53,388 nucleotides of DNA from assembly GCA_018304045.1 (NCBI GenBank), contig JAGVWZ010000012.1, positions 1 through 53,388 on the forward strand. Direction: 5' to 3'. Shown in pieces: positions 14,570-23,325 of the stretch. A model generated the notes under the pieces. It had not been told where the DNA came from and did not search any database. It was given only the letters and a program-made list of their open reading frames with translations. The position numbers and the translations under genes are program-made. This DNA is from Candidatus Pacearchaeota archaeon (lineage in GTDB: Archaea; Nanobdellota; Nanobdellia; Pacearchaeales; GW2011-AR1). Each line of letters begins with the position of its first letter. Position 1 is the first letter of the stretch.

Positions 14570-15763
14570 TTGGCTAAAATATCACCAGTATCAATAAAAT
14601 ACATAATACATGCAAAATTTGAATCAGATGGAGCAGTTGAAAAACCAGACATAATTGGGGCTTTATTTGGCCAAACAGAAGGTCTTCTTGGAGATGATAT
14701 GGAAATGAGAGAACTCCAAAAATCTGGTAAAATTGGCAGAATAGAAGTTAATACAAATTATAAAGATGGCAAAACTTTTGGAGAAATTGAAGTTCCCAGT
14801 GCAATGGATAAAACTGAAACAACTATTATAGGAGCTGCTCTTGAAACAATTGAAAGAGTTGGACCAAGTGATACTCATATAGAAGTAACTGAAATTGAAG
14901 ATGTAAGGGGAAGCAAAAGAGATTATATTTTAGAAAGAGCAAAAAAATTAATGGAAAAGTTAGGGGATGGTGGAAATGATATGAATGAAATGACTTCTGA
15001 AATTAAAACTTCTGCTAAACTTGCAAAATTACAAACTTATGGTACTGAAAATCTTCCTTGTGGGGATGTTTCTGGTGATGAACTTATCATAGTTGAAGGA
15101 AGAGCAGATGTTGTAAATCTATTAAAAAATGATGTAAAAAATGTAATATCAATGAATGGTTCAAAACTTCCTGAAACAATAAAAGAATTGTCTAAAGAAA
15201 AGGCAGTTGTTATATTGTTTGTAGATGGAGATAGAGGGGGAAATCTAATTATAAAAAATGTTGTTGAAAATGCAAAAATTGATTTTATAACAATGGCTCC
15301 TGAAGGAAAAGAAGTTGAAGAATTGACTCAAAAGGAAATTCTTCAATCATTAAGAAAAAAAGTTCCTGCTTCAGAATACATTGGAAGCCAAAGAACAAGA
15401 GGTGTAAGAAGGTATGATAGAAATGAGAAAAATGATAGAGTAGAAATAAATGAAAGCAAACCTAAAGGAAAAACAATAATTAAAAAAATTACTTCTGAAG
15501 AAAAAGAAAAAATTAAGGAAGAGATTAATGATTTAATTGGATCAAAAGGAGCTATAATTTTCAATAAAAAATTAGAGGTAATTAAAAAAATTCCTTTGGG
15601 AAGATTGCAAGGCATAAGAACTGATGAAGAGGCTTATGTTATTGCAATTGATGGAACAGCAACTCCTAGAATAATAGAAAGTTGTGAAAATCTTGGATGT
15701 AGCAACTTAATTGCTACTAATTTTGTTTATTCTGATACTGATATTAATTTAGTAAGTATTTAG
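14570..15763 (+). CDS. dnaG: archaeal DnaG-like primase / exosome-associated protein
   Basis: A 397-aa protein: the N-terminal domain starts AKISPVSIKYIIHAKFESDG, as in archaeal DnaG. The TOPRIM domain has DELIIVEGRADVVNLL (Glu of motif I) and VILFVDGDRGG (DxD). A helical C-terminal region follows. The only sensible start is TTG 14570, since an in-frame stop lies four codons upstream; GTAGGA may be the ribosome site. Archaeal DnaG binds the exosome and can prime DNA. It is not linked to other replication genes here. Confidence 0.92.
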   Translation: MAKISPVSIKYIIHAKFESDGAVEKPDIIGALFGQTEGLLGDDMEMRELQKSGKIGRIEVNTNYKDGKTFGEIEVPSAMDKTETTIIGAALETIERVGPSDTHIEVTEIEDVRGSKRDYILERAKKLMEKLGDGGNDMNEMTSEIKTSAKLAKLQTYGTENLPCGDVSGDELIIVEGRADVVNLLKNDVKNVISMNGSKLPETIKELSKEKAVVILFVDGDRGGNLIIKNVVENAKIDFITMAPEGKEVEELTQKEILQSLRKKVPASEYIGSQRTRGVRRYDRNEKNDRVEINESKPKGKTIIKKITSEEKEKIKEEINDLIGSKGAIIFNKKLEVIKKIPLGRLQGIRTDEEAYVIAIDGTATPRIIESCENLGCSNLIATNFVYSDTDINLVSI

Positions 15764-16047
15764 GGGAAAATTATTACTTAGTTTTTAAGTGACATAATAA
15801 TTTAATCTGCTTTTAGATAAGATTAAATTTAAAAATTTATTGTTATTGTATGCAAAACAAGATAATCTAGCATTAGAAAATAAGTTATAGCTTAATTGAT
15901 TAAACAGCTGATATGTCGTATTATTAATAAAATTCTTTGGGAAAAATAATCCTTTTGAAGTTAGGTTATTTTTTATCAATCCCTTTAGAAAACTGAATAA
16001 ACATAGTAAAAACAAATGTTTTTAAATATATATCTTCTATAAAGACT
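15764..16047. other. intergenic stretch with no supported gene
   Basis: AT-rich, 284 bp. A 76-codon minus-strand reading frame exists but has low-complexity composition (Asn/Leu/Phe) and no promoter. A TATA-like TTTTTAAATATA about 30 bp before 16048 serves the next gene. Confidence 0.5.
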
Positions 16048-16542
16048 ATGGTTGGAAAAATAAAAGAGATATTGGAAAGAGAGGGATATAGCAAACTGTA
16101 TCAAAGACTTGTTATTTCATTTATAATATTAACATTGATACTAATACTATTCTTAGGCTATTATTTCTTTTTCTATGAGAAAGCTTGTGCAAATGAAGAA
16201 TGTTTTAAAAAAGCATTTGATAAATGTAATAGGGTTAATTTTTTGAAGGACAATGAACAGGCATTATGGCTATATCAAATAACTGGTAGAGAGAAAGGAG
16301 CAAAATGTAAAGTTAAAGTAACATTAATGATGTTAAAACAAGGCACTATTGAAAATCAGAAATTAGAAGGTAGTTTTATGATTTGTAATGTAATAAGGGA
16401 TAATGCTCTTAATTCTGAAGGAGATTTAAGTTCTTGCAAAGGACTTTTGAAGGAAAAGATGCAAGAAATAATAATCCAAAGGATGCATAATTACATACTT
16501 AAAAATGTTGGAGAAATTAAAGAAGAGTTTAATCAACCCTAA
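16048..16542 (+). CDS. single-pass membrane protein with Cys-containing outer domain
   Basis: Residues 1-20 are cytoplasmic and basic, 21-46 are a strong membrane helix (LVISFIILTLILILFLGYY). An external domain of about 115 residues follows with five Cys (CANEEC, KC, ICN, SCK). It is followed 18 bp later by the pilin-like/LamG protein, so the two probably form an operon for cell-surface structures. Similar proteins appear in DPANN genomes; no function known. Confidence 0.6.
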   Translation: MVGKIKEILEREGYSKLYQRLVISFIILTLILILFLGYYFFFYEKACANEECFKKAFDKCNRVNFLKDNEQALWLYQITGREKGAKCKVKVTLMMLKQGTIENQKLEGSFMICNVIRDNALNSEGDLSSCKGLLKEKMQEIIIQRMHNYILKNVGEIKEEFNQP

Positions 16543-16560
16543 AGATAAATTTTTAATATA

Positions 16561-17907
16561 ATGAAAATTTTTCCATTATCAAAACATTCTCAGGGAGAGA
16601 CTATAACTATAGTAATGATAATTATGATTGTTATTGTTGCTATGTTTATTGTAACAAGTCTTGTTATTAATACAATTAACAATCAAAAAGAGCAAATTCA
16701 TGGAGAAATTTTTGCAATAACTCTTGATTCTCCTTCAAAACCTATTTCCAATGAATTTATGGTGCAGGTAAAGGTTCATAGGGGTAGTGGGAAAGCAAAT
16801 CTTAACTCTATAAAATTTTTATTAAAGGACGATAAAGGAAATTTTTATAATTATAATAGTACGAATATTCCTGATGAACTTGAAACAAAAACCTATACTA
16901 TTCCTTATGCAGATATAGGGCTTTCAAGTGGTAAAATAATTCAAGTTCAGTTTTTTCCTGTTTTAAATGATAGCAATAATAAGCAGATTATTGGTATCCC
17001 AAGTCCTGAACTAAAAATAGGTTCGGAAAGTGCTGCTCTTCCTACATGTGTTGAAAATGCCAGAAGATGTTCTTCTGCAACAGCATATCAGATTTGTCAT
17101 TCAAATGCATGGGAAACTCCTATTACTTGTGAGGATTCTAATGCTTGCAATGGAGTTGAGACTTGTTCTGCAGGAGCTTGCCAAGCTGGAACTCTTATAA
17201 CTTGTAATCCAGGATATATTTGTTCAAATGGAGTATGTGTTTTTGATATTTCTGTTGGACTAGTTTCTTGGTGGAAATTTGATGGAAGTGTTCAAGATAG
17301 TGTTGGAATAAATCATGGTATTCTTGGACCTGGAGCTATAATTGAAAATGGATATTTAACTTTAAACGGAACAAATACTTCTTATGTGAATATATCAAAC
17401 CTAAATGCAAATGGTCTTAGTTTCGGCGCGAATAATTTTTCCGTAAGTTTTTGGATAAATCCAAAAAAAGCTGGAACATATCAGTATATTTTTTCAAATG
17501 GTGCTCCTATGAGTGGTTATGGTGCAAATTATGGATATTGGATAAGGTTAAATACCCTGAATCAAATTGAGTTTGCAGCAGGGACCTACCCTTCTAATGT
17601 ATTTAGAATAGCAAGCATTAATCCTATTCCATTAAATCAGTGGACTAATGTGCAAGCTATTAAAAATAATACAGGGGTTTCTCTTTATTTTAATAATAAT
17701 CTTCAACAAATTTCCATTGGTTATAATAGTTTTTCAAATACAAATGCTTCTTCATTTTGTCAAAAAGCAATAGGTTATTTTAACAAACCTTGCAATGATG
17801 GAAATGGTTTTGGAAGTTATTTCAATGGAAGCATTGATAATTTGATGATATACAATAAAACTTTAAATATAAATGAAATAAATGTTATTTATAACAGCCA
17901 GAAGTAA
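16561..17907 (+). CDS. surface protein: pilin-like N terminus, Cys-rich linker, LamG domain
   Basis: N terminus KIFPLSKHSQGETITIVMII, with a hydrophobic helix to about residue 35, resembling class III (type IV pilin-like) signals; a canonical cleavage site is not clear. Residues about 40-155 are beta-rich. Residues about 160-225 contain roughly ten Cys (NACNGVETC, CNPGYICSNGVC). Residues about 235-448 are a LamG/concanavalin-like domain starting LVSWWKFDGSVQDSVG and ending YFNGSIDNLMIYNKTL. Probably an attachment protein binding glycans on host or other cells. Confidence 0.7.
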   Translation: MKIFPLSKHSQGETITIVMIIMIVIVAMFIVTSLVINTINNQKEQIHGEIFAITLDSPSKPISNEFMVQVKVHRGSGKANLNSIKFLLKDDKGNFYNYNSTNIPDELETKTYTIPYADIGLSSGKIIQVQFFPVLNDSNNKQIIGIPSPELKIGSESAALPTCVENARRCSSATAYQICHSNAWETPITCEDSNACNGVETCSAGACQAGTLITCNPGYICSNGVCVFDISVGLVSWWKFDGSVQDSVGINHGILGPGAIIENGYLTLNGTNTSYVNISNLNANGLSFGANNFSVSFWINPKKAGTYQYIFSNGAPMSGYGANYGYWIRLNTLNQIEFAAGTYPSNVFRIASINPIPLNQWTNVQAIKNNTGVSLYFNNNLQQISIGYNSFSNTNASSFCQKAIGYFNKPCNDGNGFGSYFNGSIDNLMIYNKTLNINEINVIYNSQK

Positions 17908-17929
17908 TAAATCTGTATTTTATATGATA

Positions 17930-17945
17930 GTATACTCAAGTATAC
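17930..17945. promoter_or_regulatory. GTATAC-N4-GTATAC operator upstream of nfo
   Basis: GTATAC at 17930-17935 and 17940-17945, with a third near-copy GTATAA at 17951. The 10-bp period equals one helical turn, as for RHH repressors. The same architecture lies at 19352-19367. Confidence 0.5.
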
Positions 17946-18013
17946 TTTTAGTATAATAAGGTATTTAATTATTAATTAGAAATATTATTAAACTTAGATG
18001 ATATTATTTTAAT

Positions 18014-18814
18014 ATGGTAATAAAATTTGGTGATAGCAAGAAAGCTCATTCAATTCGCTTTGGTCCAGCAGGATTGGGTGGAGTGAAAGAAGCTGTTGAA
18101 AATCTTGAAAAGTTTGCAAAGCTTGGACTTCTTGCTTGTGAAATTGAGTTTGTTAGACAGATATACATTAAAGATAAAGATTGTCAAAGTATCAAGTCTG
18201 CGGCAGATAGACTAGGTATAAAATTAAGTATTCATGCTCCTTATTTTATTAATTTAAATAGTGCTGAAAAAAAGATTATTGAAGATTCTAAGAAAAGAAT
18301 TATTGAGTGCTGCAGAATAGGTGAAAAATTAGGTTGCTATAGGGTTGTATTTCATGCTGGTTATTATGGTAAAATGAATGAAGAAGAGACTTATGAAAAT
18401 ATAAAAAATGAGATAGTAGATATTATGAATGTAATAAAACAAAATAGATGGAAAATAAAACTTGCTCCTGAAACAATGGGGAAAGTAAATGTTTTTGGAA
18501 GTATTGAGCAGATTTCAAGACTTGTTCAGGATACTAAATGCAGTTTTTGCATTGATTTTGCACATATTCTTGCTAGAGATAAGAAAGTTGATTATGAAAA
18601 AATAAAGGATTTATTTAAAGAAAAAGAATGGCATTGTCATTTTTCAGGTATTGAATATAATGAAAAAGGTGAGAGAAAACACTTGAAGACAAAGAGGGAA
18701 GATTGGGAAAAGTTGTTAAGCAATTTGCCTAGTGGTAAGAGCATAATAGTAATTAATGAAAGTCCATATACTGTTGAAGATTCTATTGAAGGACTAAAAC
18801 TATTGAAGGATTAG
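18014..18814 (+). CDS. nfo: endonuclease IV (AP endonuclease family 2)
   Basis: A 266-aa TIM-barrel enzyme that cuts DNA 5' to abasic sites. The metal ligands are all visible: H74 (IHAPYF), H114 (VFHAGYYG), E153 (LAPETMG), D181 and H184 (IDFAHI), H209 (WHCHFSG), H223 and E249 (INESP). Length is typical of archaeal Nfo. Its 3' end overlaps the convergent small Cys protein by 32 bp. The operator pair GTATAC-N4-GTATAC about 70 bp upstream suggests repression by the RHH protein at 19124-19345. Confidence 0.92.
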   Translation: MVIKFGDSKKAHSIRFGPAGLGGVKEAVENLEKFAKLGLLACEIEFVRQIYIKDKDCQSIKSAADRLGIKLSIHAPYFINLNSAEKKIIEDSKKRIIECCRIGEKLGCYRVVFHAGYYGKMNEEETYENIKNEIVDIMNVIKQNRWKIKLAPETMGKVNVFGSIEQISRLVQDTKCSFCIDFAHILARDKKVDYEKIKDLFKEKEWHCHFSGIEYNEKGERKHLKTKREDWEKLLSNLPSGKSIIVINESPYTVEDSIEGLKLLKD

Positions 18815-19079
18815 GCACTGTTCCTAGAGTTATTGCATTCTGCTTCATGTCTTCTATTGGGCTTAGTGTATTGCAGGCTTCAACAAGATCTGCACAAAAC
18901 CAGTTTCTGCAAAGATGATTTCTTTTTAGATTGTCATGTTCTTTGCAATAGGATTTGCCATCCCTTATTTCCTGATTCATGCATAATTGGCCATGATTAT
19001 AATCATAGCAACAAGCCCCACATTGAACACAGGATTCATTTCCCCAGATACCTAATCTTGATTTTAAATTTGATGACAT
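18783..19079 (-). CDS. YkgJ-like Cys-cluster protein
   Basis: A 98-aa protein with CVQCGACCYDY (residues 17-27), then C33, C45, C57 and C62, the arrangement of the Fe/Zn-chelating YkgJ/CxxCxxCC family. The N terminus lacks a signal peptide. It is convergent with nfo and overlaps its last codons. Probably a cluster- or metal-binding protein of unknown partner. Confidence 0.65.
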   Translation of the reverse strand: MSSNLKSRLGIWGNESCVQCGACCYDYNHGQLCMNQEIRDGKSYCKEHDNLKRNHLCRNWFCADLVEACNTLSPIEDMKQNAITLGTVPNPSIVLVLQ

Positions 19080-19123
19080 GAGAAGTTTTTTATATTTATT
19101 TTTAATCTAAATTTTAATTAAAT

Positions 19124-19345
19124 TTAATCTGCTTTTATTTTCTTTTTTATTATGATTTTTCTTTTGATTCTTTTATCTAAGTTTTCTAAGATCTTTTGAG
19201 CTTTTAATGGCTCTTTTCTGCATACATTTAGTATGTAGAAAAGCTTGTTTATTAGTTCATTATAGGTTTCTCTATCATACTCTTTTAGATGTTCTAGTCT
19301 TGCCTTAGTTTCCGTCGATAATTTGATTGTAGTTATGTTTTCCAT
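19124..19345 (-). CDS. ribbon-helix-helix regulator (CopG/antitoxin-like), 73 aa
   Basis: MENITTIKLSTETKARLEHL gives the N-terminal beta strand and first helix of an RHH protein; DRETYNELINKLFYIL is the second helix. The basic tail (KRIKRKIIIKKKIK) could contact DNA or RNA. The start codon abuts a GTATAC-N4-GTATAC element overlapping its TATA box, so autorepression is likely. No toxin partner is adjacent, so it may be a solo regulator. Confidence 0.7.
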   Translation of the reverse strand: MENITTIKLSTETKARLEHLKEYDRETYNELINKLFYILNVCRKEPLKAQKILENLDKRIKRKIIIKKKIKAD

Positions 19346-19351
19346 ACCCCG

Positions 19352-19367
19352 GTATACCTTGGTATAC
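19352..19367. promoter_or_regulatory. GTATAC-N4-GTATAC operator at the RHH gene
   Basis: GTATACCTTGGTATAC lies 6 bp before the minus-strand ATG (19345) and next to the minus-strand TATA element TTTATATAG. Same half-sites and spacing as at 17930-17945. Confidence 0.55.
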
Positions 19368-19477
19368 TATATAAATCTTATGTTTTTTGTATCTATTATG
19401 TAGTTATTACAATACCGAAATATTTATAAAGCAAATTTATGTCTTAAAATCAACTAAATTTAAACAAAAAACCTAAC

Positions 19478-20734
19478 ATGAAAAACAAAGCAATTTTCGT
19501 TTCTTTTGTAGCATTTTTAGCTATAGCTTTGATTTTGAATACAGTGCTTGCTAGTGACATAGTCACTATCACAAGTGTTAAAGTTAATGGTGTTGTTGCT
19601 AGTCAAACATCACCAGCTATTGCAGGCGAAGTTTCTGACACTGTTCCAGTGGAAGTTGAATTTCTTGCAAATGCTGATGTAACTGATGCAAGAGTCAAGG
19701 TTTCAATAGAAGGATATAAAGAAGATATATCTGCTTCTACACCAAGATTTCTTTTGGTTAATGGAAGTAGATATGTGAAGAGATTCACACTTCAATTACC
19801 TTCAAGTATGGACCTTGATGATTTGACAGAAGGTGTTGAACTACAAGTTGAAGTTAGTGCAAAGGCTGAAGCTTCTGTTGTACAATCTTATGCAATAAAA
19901 ATGCAAAGAGATTTATACAGCTTGAATATTTTGTCTGTTGATGCACCTCAAAAAGTAACTGCTGGAAACACAGTTGCTTTTGACATTGTTTTACAAAACA
20001 ATGGAAATGATAGACTTGACAACACATACATTAAGGTTTCAATACCTGAATTAGGCGTTGAAAGAAAAGTATATTTTGGTGATTTGTCTCCCTATGTTGA
20101 AGATAATTACGAAGACATAAGAGATACAAATAACAAAGTACTTTACTTGGCAATACCAAGAAACGCTCAACCAGGAAACTACAATGTAGTTATTGAAGCT
20201 TATAACTATGACACAAGCACAATTGTTAAAGAAAGACTTGTTGTTGAAAGTGCTGGTAGCCAATCAGGCGTTATACCATCAATTACTTCAAGAACAATCT
20301 CTACTGGCGAAGAAACAACTTTTGAAGTTGTTTTAGTTAATCCGAACGACAGAATGGTAGTTTATTCTATCATACCTGAACAATCAGAAGGATTAATTGT
20401 TAATGTACAAGAACCAGTTGTAACAGTTGGAGCAGATTCAAGCAGAACTGTAGTAGTAAAAGTTAAAGCAACTAATAGTGCATCAGAAGGCACTCATTTA
20501 GTAGTTGTTGGTGTTAATACAGAATCAGGACTTGAAAGAAAAGTTAGTTTCACAGTTAATGTGGATAATAACTCTTCAACAAATCCAGTTCCAGGATTAA
20601 CAGGCAATAATACAGTCTTAATTTTGACTGTTATACTAGTGATTGTATTCGTGGTACTTTTAGTAATACTAATAGTGTTATTAACAAGAAAGCCAACAGA
20701 AACTGAAGAATTCGGAGAAACAAGTTATTACTAA
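19478..20734 (+). CDS. S-layer-like surface protein with C-terminal membrane anchor
   Basis: Signal peptide (residues 1-25, ...LILNTVLA). The exported part of about 350 residues is made of Ig/CARDB-like beta domains (SLNILSVDAPQKVTAGNTVA; TFEVVLVNPNDRMVV). A Ser/Asn/Pro linker precedes a strong membrane helix (about residues 380-403, LTVILVIVFVVLLVILIVLL) and a short cytoplasmic tail. Codon use is more regular than in neighbours, suggesting high expression. Only tandem CARDB-like folds are inferred; no homologue was checked. Confidence 0.7.
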   Translation: MKNKAIFVSFVAFLAIALILNTVLASDIVTITSVKVNGVVASQTSPAIAGEVSDTVPVEVEFLANADVTDARVKVSIEGYKEDISASTPRFLLVNGSRYVKRFTLQLPSSMDLDDLTEGVELQVEVSAKAEASVVQSYAIKMQRDLYSLNILSVDAPQKVTAGNTVAFDIVLQNNGNDRLDNTYIKVSIPELGVERKVYFGDLSPYVEDNYEDIRDTNNKVLYLAIPRNAQPGNYNVVIEAYNYDTSTIVKERLVVESAGSQSGVIPSITSRTISTGEETTFEVVLVNPNDRMVVYSIIPEQSEGLIVNVQEPVVTVGADSSRTVVVKVKATNSASEGTHLVVVGVNTESGLERKVSFTVNVDNNSSTNPVPGLTGNNTVLILTVILVIVFVVLLVILIVLLTRKPTETEEFGETSYY

Positions 20735-20827
20735 ATTTTTATTTTTTTATTTTTTTATATCTTGTTTTTGTGATGAATTCTTTTAACCTAAAGAGAAAGA
20801 TTGGTGAGATTAATATTTTAATTTAAA

Positions 20828-21079
20828 ATGATATATTATTATGCTTATGTAACCAGATATTCTAAGGAAGATAATTTTAGTCTATTAACTTTTCATGATA
20901 CTCATAAACTGGCGGTTGTTACAGATAAAGAGGAAGCAAAAATTGCTTTTAGAAAAGCTTTTTCTCATAATACTTTTAATGAAGGGGGAATTGTTAATAT
21001 AACCCAACAAGTAGCTGATGGTATTATCCCTGTAGATAAACTAGAAATATTGGAATTAGTTGTTAAAAGAAGTTTGTAA
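20828..21079 (+). CDS. hypothetical protein, 83 aa
   Basis: MIYYYAYVTRYSKEDNFSLL... is a soluble, compact alpha/beta sequence with no motif I recognise. The segment AFRKAFSHNTFNEGGIVNIT may be a turn-rich loop. A TTTAA element lies about 10-25 bp upstream. Monocistronic. Confidence 0.5.
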   Translation: MIYYYAYVTRYSKEDNFSLLTFHDTHKLAVVTDKEEAKIAFRKAFSHNTFNEGGIVNITQQVADGIIPVDKLEILELVVKRSL

Positions 21080-21121
21080 TAAATTTAATAAAAAAAAATT
21101 CTATGTAAATAAAATAATTTT

Positions 21122-21400
21122 TTATTTACAATATTTGCATTTAGCAACATAGTTGTAGATTAGTGCAAATACTGCTCCAAATATATAACCTCCTACAAAG
21201 GAAACTATTATAAGCAAGATTGCATTAAGTATTACAATATTTGTAAGCACTAAATCTAGTTTTATTGAGTGGAGCAATAATATCCAGTCAACTAGTTTTT
21301 GAATGCCTAGTGCAACTGCTATTGACCATACTAAATGAGCTAGAGCTGCAAATAAACCTACTGTCAATCCTAATTTATTAGGGCTTAGTTTTTCAGCCAT
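21122..21400 (-). CDS. two-helix membrane protein (DUF5676-like)
   Basis: Residues 1-10 (MAEKLSPNKLG) precede membrane helices at about 11-35 and 55-85, with a polar loop between. It ends CKYCK, a possible metal-binding pair at the membrane face. The layout matches the 2TM DUF5676 family of archaea and bacteria. A poly-T run after the minus-strand stop fits termination. Confidence 0.6.
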   Translation of the reverse strand: MAEKLSPNKLGLTVGLFAALAHLVWSIAVALGIQKLVDWILLLHSIKLDLVLTNIVILNAILLIIVSFVGGYIFGAVFALIYNYVAKCKYCK

Positions 21401-21497
21401 TTTTTACTTATACCTCCTTTCATATATTTTATAAAATATATACTATATTAGATATGTTTTTTAGGTTTATAAGATTATTGAAATAAATATTTGTATA

Positions 21498-22682
21498 TTA
21501 TTTTTCATGAAAACTTGCTAAGCCGCTAAAACCTCTTCCAAATTCTCCCCACATATGTTGTGTGTCGTGAAAAGAAACAGCATTAATATCTATAAAATGT
21601 GTTAATCCTTTTGAAAGAAGAGCTTTATCTTCAAGAGGTTTTACAATTCCATAAAGATTATATGATCCCCTATAATCTCTGCAATATGATTTTGCAGCAC
21701 TAAAAACTTTATGTGTATCCATACAAGGAAAAATACCTTCTGGAATTATCTCCAATTGTCCTAAAGGTTTTTCTAATCCCTTTTCAAAATCAAATAATCG
21801 TTGGTTATATACCCAAACAGCATCACCAGAATTAGTTCCTGTTAATGACTCTTCTAAAAAATGAAACTGAAAGCCTAAATAAACTGGATTTACTGCTTCT
21901 GATAAAGGTCTTGAACCTAACCAATTACATTTATGCAAGTGATTTGACACTGCAATAATTCTATCATGTATTTGCCCAAATCCAACATTTAATGTCTGAA
22001 ATCCTGATAAATCAAAAAAGGCTTCGGCTTCCTCAATAGTCATTTCAATATTTTTTCCATGCTTTGCTATTCCATTTCTTACCCATATTCTCGGTTCTGT
22101 TCCATCTGGTTTTAACCCTGCTCTACTTCGGTAACCATTTGGATTATATAAAATTTGATAAGGTAATTTTGTTTCACAGCAAGGCATTTCACATTTGTCT
22201 CTTATTGTTTCTCCAGAAACTTTATCAGATATGTCCATAAAACAAATCTCTGCTCGTTTTAATATTTCAGAACCTCCATTTGCTATCATTCTTGCTTCTT
22301 CAATAACATAGGGGCAATTTGGATCAGCATGATAAGGATCTGCATACTGAGAACCTAAAAGAATTGCATGGTTTTCAGGGATTATTGGTAAGCTTGCTCC
22401 TTCAGGTAATGGATGAGGAGTATAGGCATCACAAATACATTGTGAAGCAGTATATCTGCTGCTTCCAATGTTTCCCCAACCCTTAAATGATTCTACAATT
22501 TTTACTGCTCGAAATCTTTCTGAATTATTACAAAGAACTGGATCATCATTTTTTGTTCCTCCAGACATACTTGTGCAGTTAGTACAGTTAACACGATTAA
22601 CTGATCCTTCTCTTGGATTATTTGTTCTTGCTCTTCTAAATCTAAAGGTTTTATCAAAATCTTCTTTTTTTAATTTAGACAT
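21498..22682 (-). CDS. hypothetical protein with Cys-rich N terminus, 394 aa
   Basis: The N-terminal 90 residues hold CTNC (34-37), then C51 and a CIC pair, spaced like a zinc- or cluster-binding module. A second Cys group is CEMPCCE at about 163-169. The remainder has several HD/HDR-type pairs (QIHDRIIAVSNHLHKC) and ends VSFHDTQHMWGEFGRGF. No signal peptide. I do not recognise the family; a metal-dependent enzyme is a guess. Confidence 0.55.
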   Translation of the reverse strand: MSKLKKEDFDKTFRFRRARTNNPREGSVNRVNCTNCTSMSGGTKNDDPVLCNNSERFRAVKIVESFKGWGNIGSSRYTASQCICDAYTPHPLPEGASLPIIPENHAILLGSQYADPYHADPNCPYVIEEARMIANGGSEILKRAEICFMDISDKVSGETIRDKCEMPCCETKLPYQILYNPNGYRSRAGLKPDGTEPRIWVRNGIAKHGKNIEMTIEEAEAFFDLSGFQTLNVGFGQIHDRIIAVSNHLHKCNWLGSRPLSEAVNPVYLGFQFHFLEESLTGTNSGDAVWVYNQRLFDFEKGLEKPLGQLEIIPEGIFPCMDTHKVFSAAKSYCRDYRGSYNLYGIVKPLEDKALLSKGLTHFIDINAVSFHDTQHMWGEFGRGFSGLASFHEK

Positions 22683-22864
22683 AAAAGAAATAATATCTTT
22701 TATTTTTTAAGTATTATGGTTATACAAAAGTATGGATTTTCACGAATATTCTAAAATAATGAAAAACTACTAATTGTTTGAGTGAAAAGTCATTAAATTC
22801 TATAAATTCTTTGGTTATATATTATTATAATAATCTATATAAAGTATTGTCATATTCTTTTTTT

Positions 22865-23260
22865 ATGTTAACAGATGAACAAGTAAGACAAGAAATAACT
22901 AGTGTATTGAGAGATTCTGATATACATGGATTAGTTGAAAAGATTGCTTATTTCTTATATATAAGAACTCCTCAAAATACTGCTCTTGATAATTGGTCTA
23001 CTGCACAAGATACCCTTCTAAGATGGAGTGATTCTGAATATAGAAAAGGATTAAGAGAAGATACAAGTTTTGGAAATCAAATTCATGAGCTATTGAATCA
23101 TTTGGCTTATGATAAATACCAAGAAAGACTACTTTTTCATGATAATGATAATGCTTATGCTGACTGGATGACTGCAAAACATGAACTTGCTAAACAGGTT
23201 TTATGGCAGCAGTCTAAAATTATTGTTCCTTTGTATCCTGGTCAGCCTTTTAGGTCTTAA
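22865..23260 (+). CDS. hypothetical protein with DUF2934-like helix pairs
   Basis: Start taken at ATG 22865 (MLTDEQVRQEITSVL); an in-frame ATG at 22778 would add an unusual Tyr/Asn-rich leader. Two related segments, AYFLYIRTPQNTALDNWSTA and RLLFHDNDNAYADWMTAKHE, have the A/R...DW..A pattern seen in DUF2934-type small helical proteins. Function unknown. Confidence 0.5.
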   Translation: MLTDEQVRQEITSVLRDSDIHGLVEKIAYFLYIRTPQNTALDNWSTAQDTLLRWSDSEYRKGLREDTSFGNQIHELLNHLAYDKYQERLLFHDNDNAYADWMTAKHELAKQVLWQQSKIIVPLYPGQPFRS

Positions 23261-23325
23261 GTTTTATTCACCTTTCAGTTCAACTATTCATTCAGCTAAT
23301 ACCTTATGTTTGATACTCAAAAGTT

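Noticed and set aside
15785-16015. 76-aa minus-strand ORF
   Set aside because: Low-complexity composition, no promoter or ribosome site; looks like AT-rich chance.
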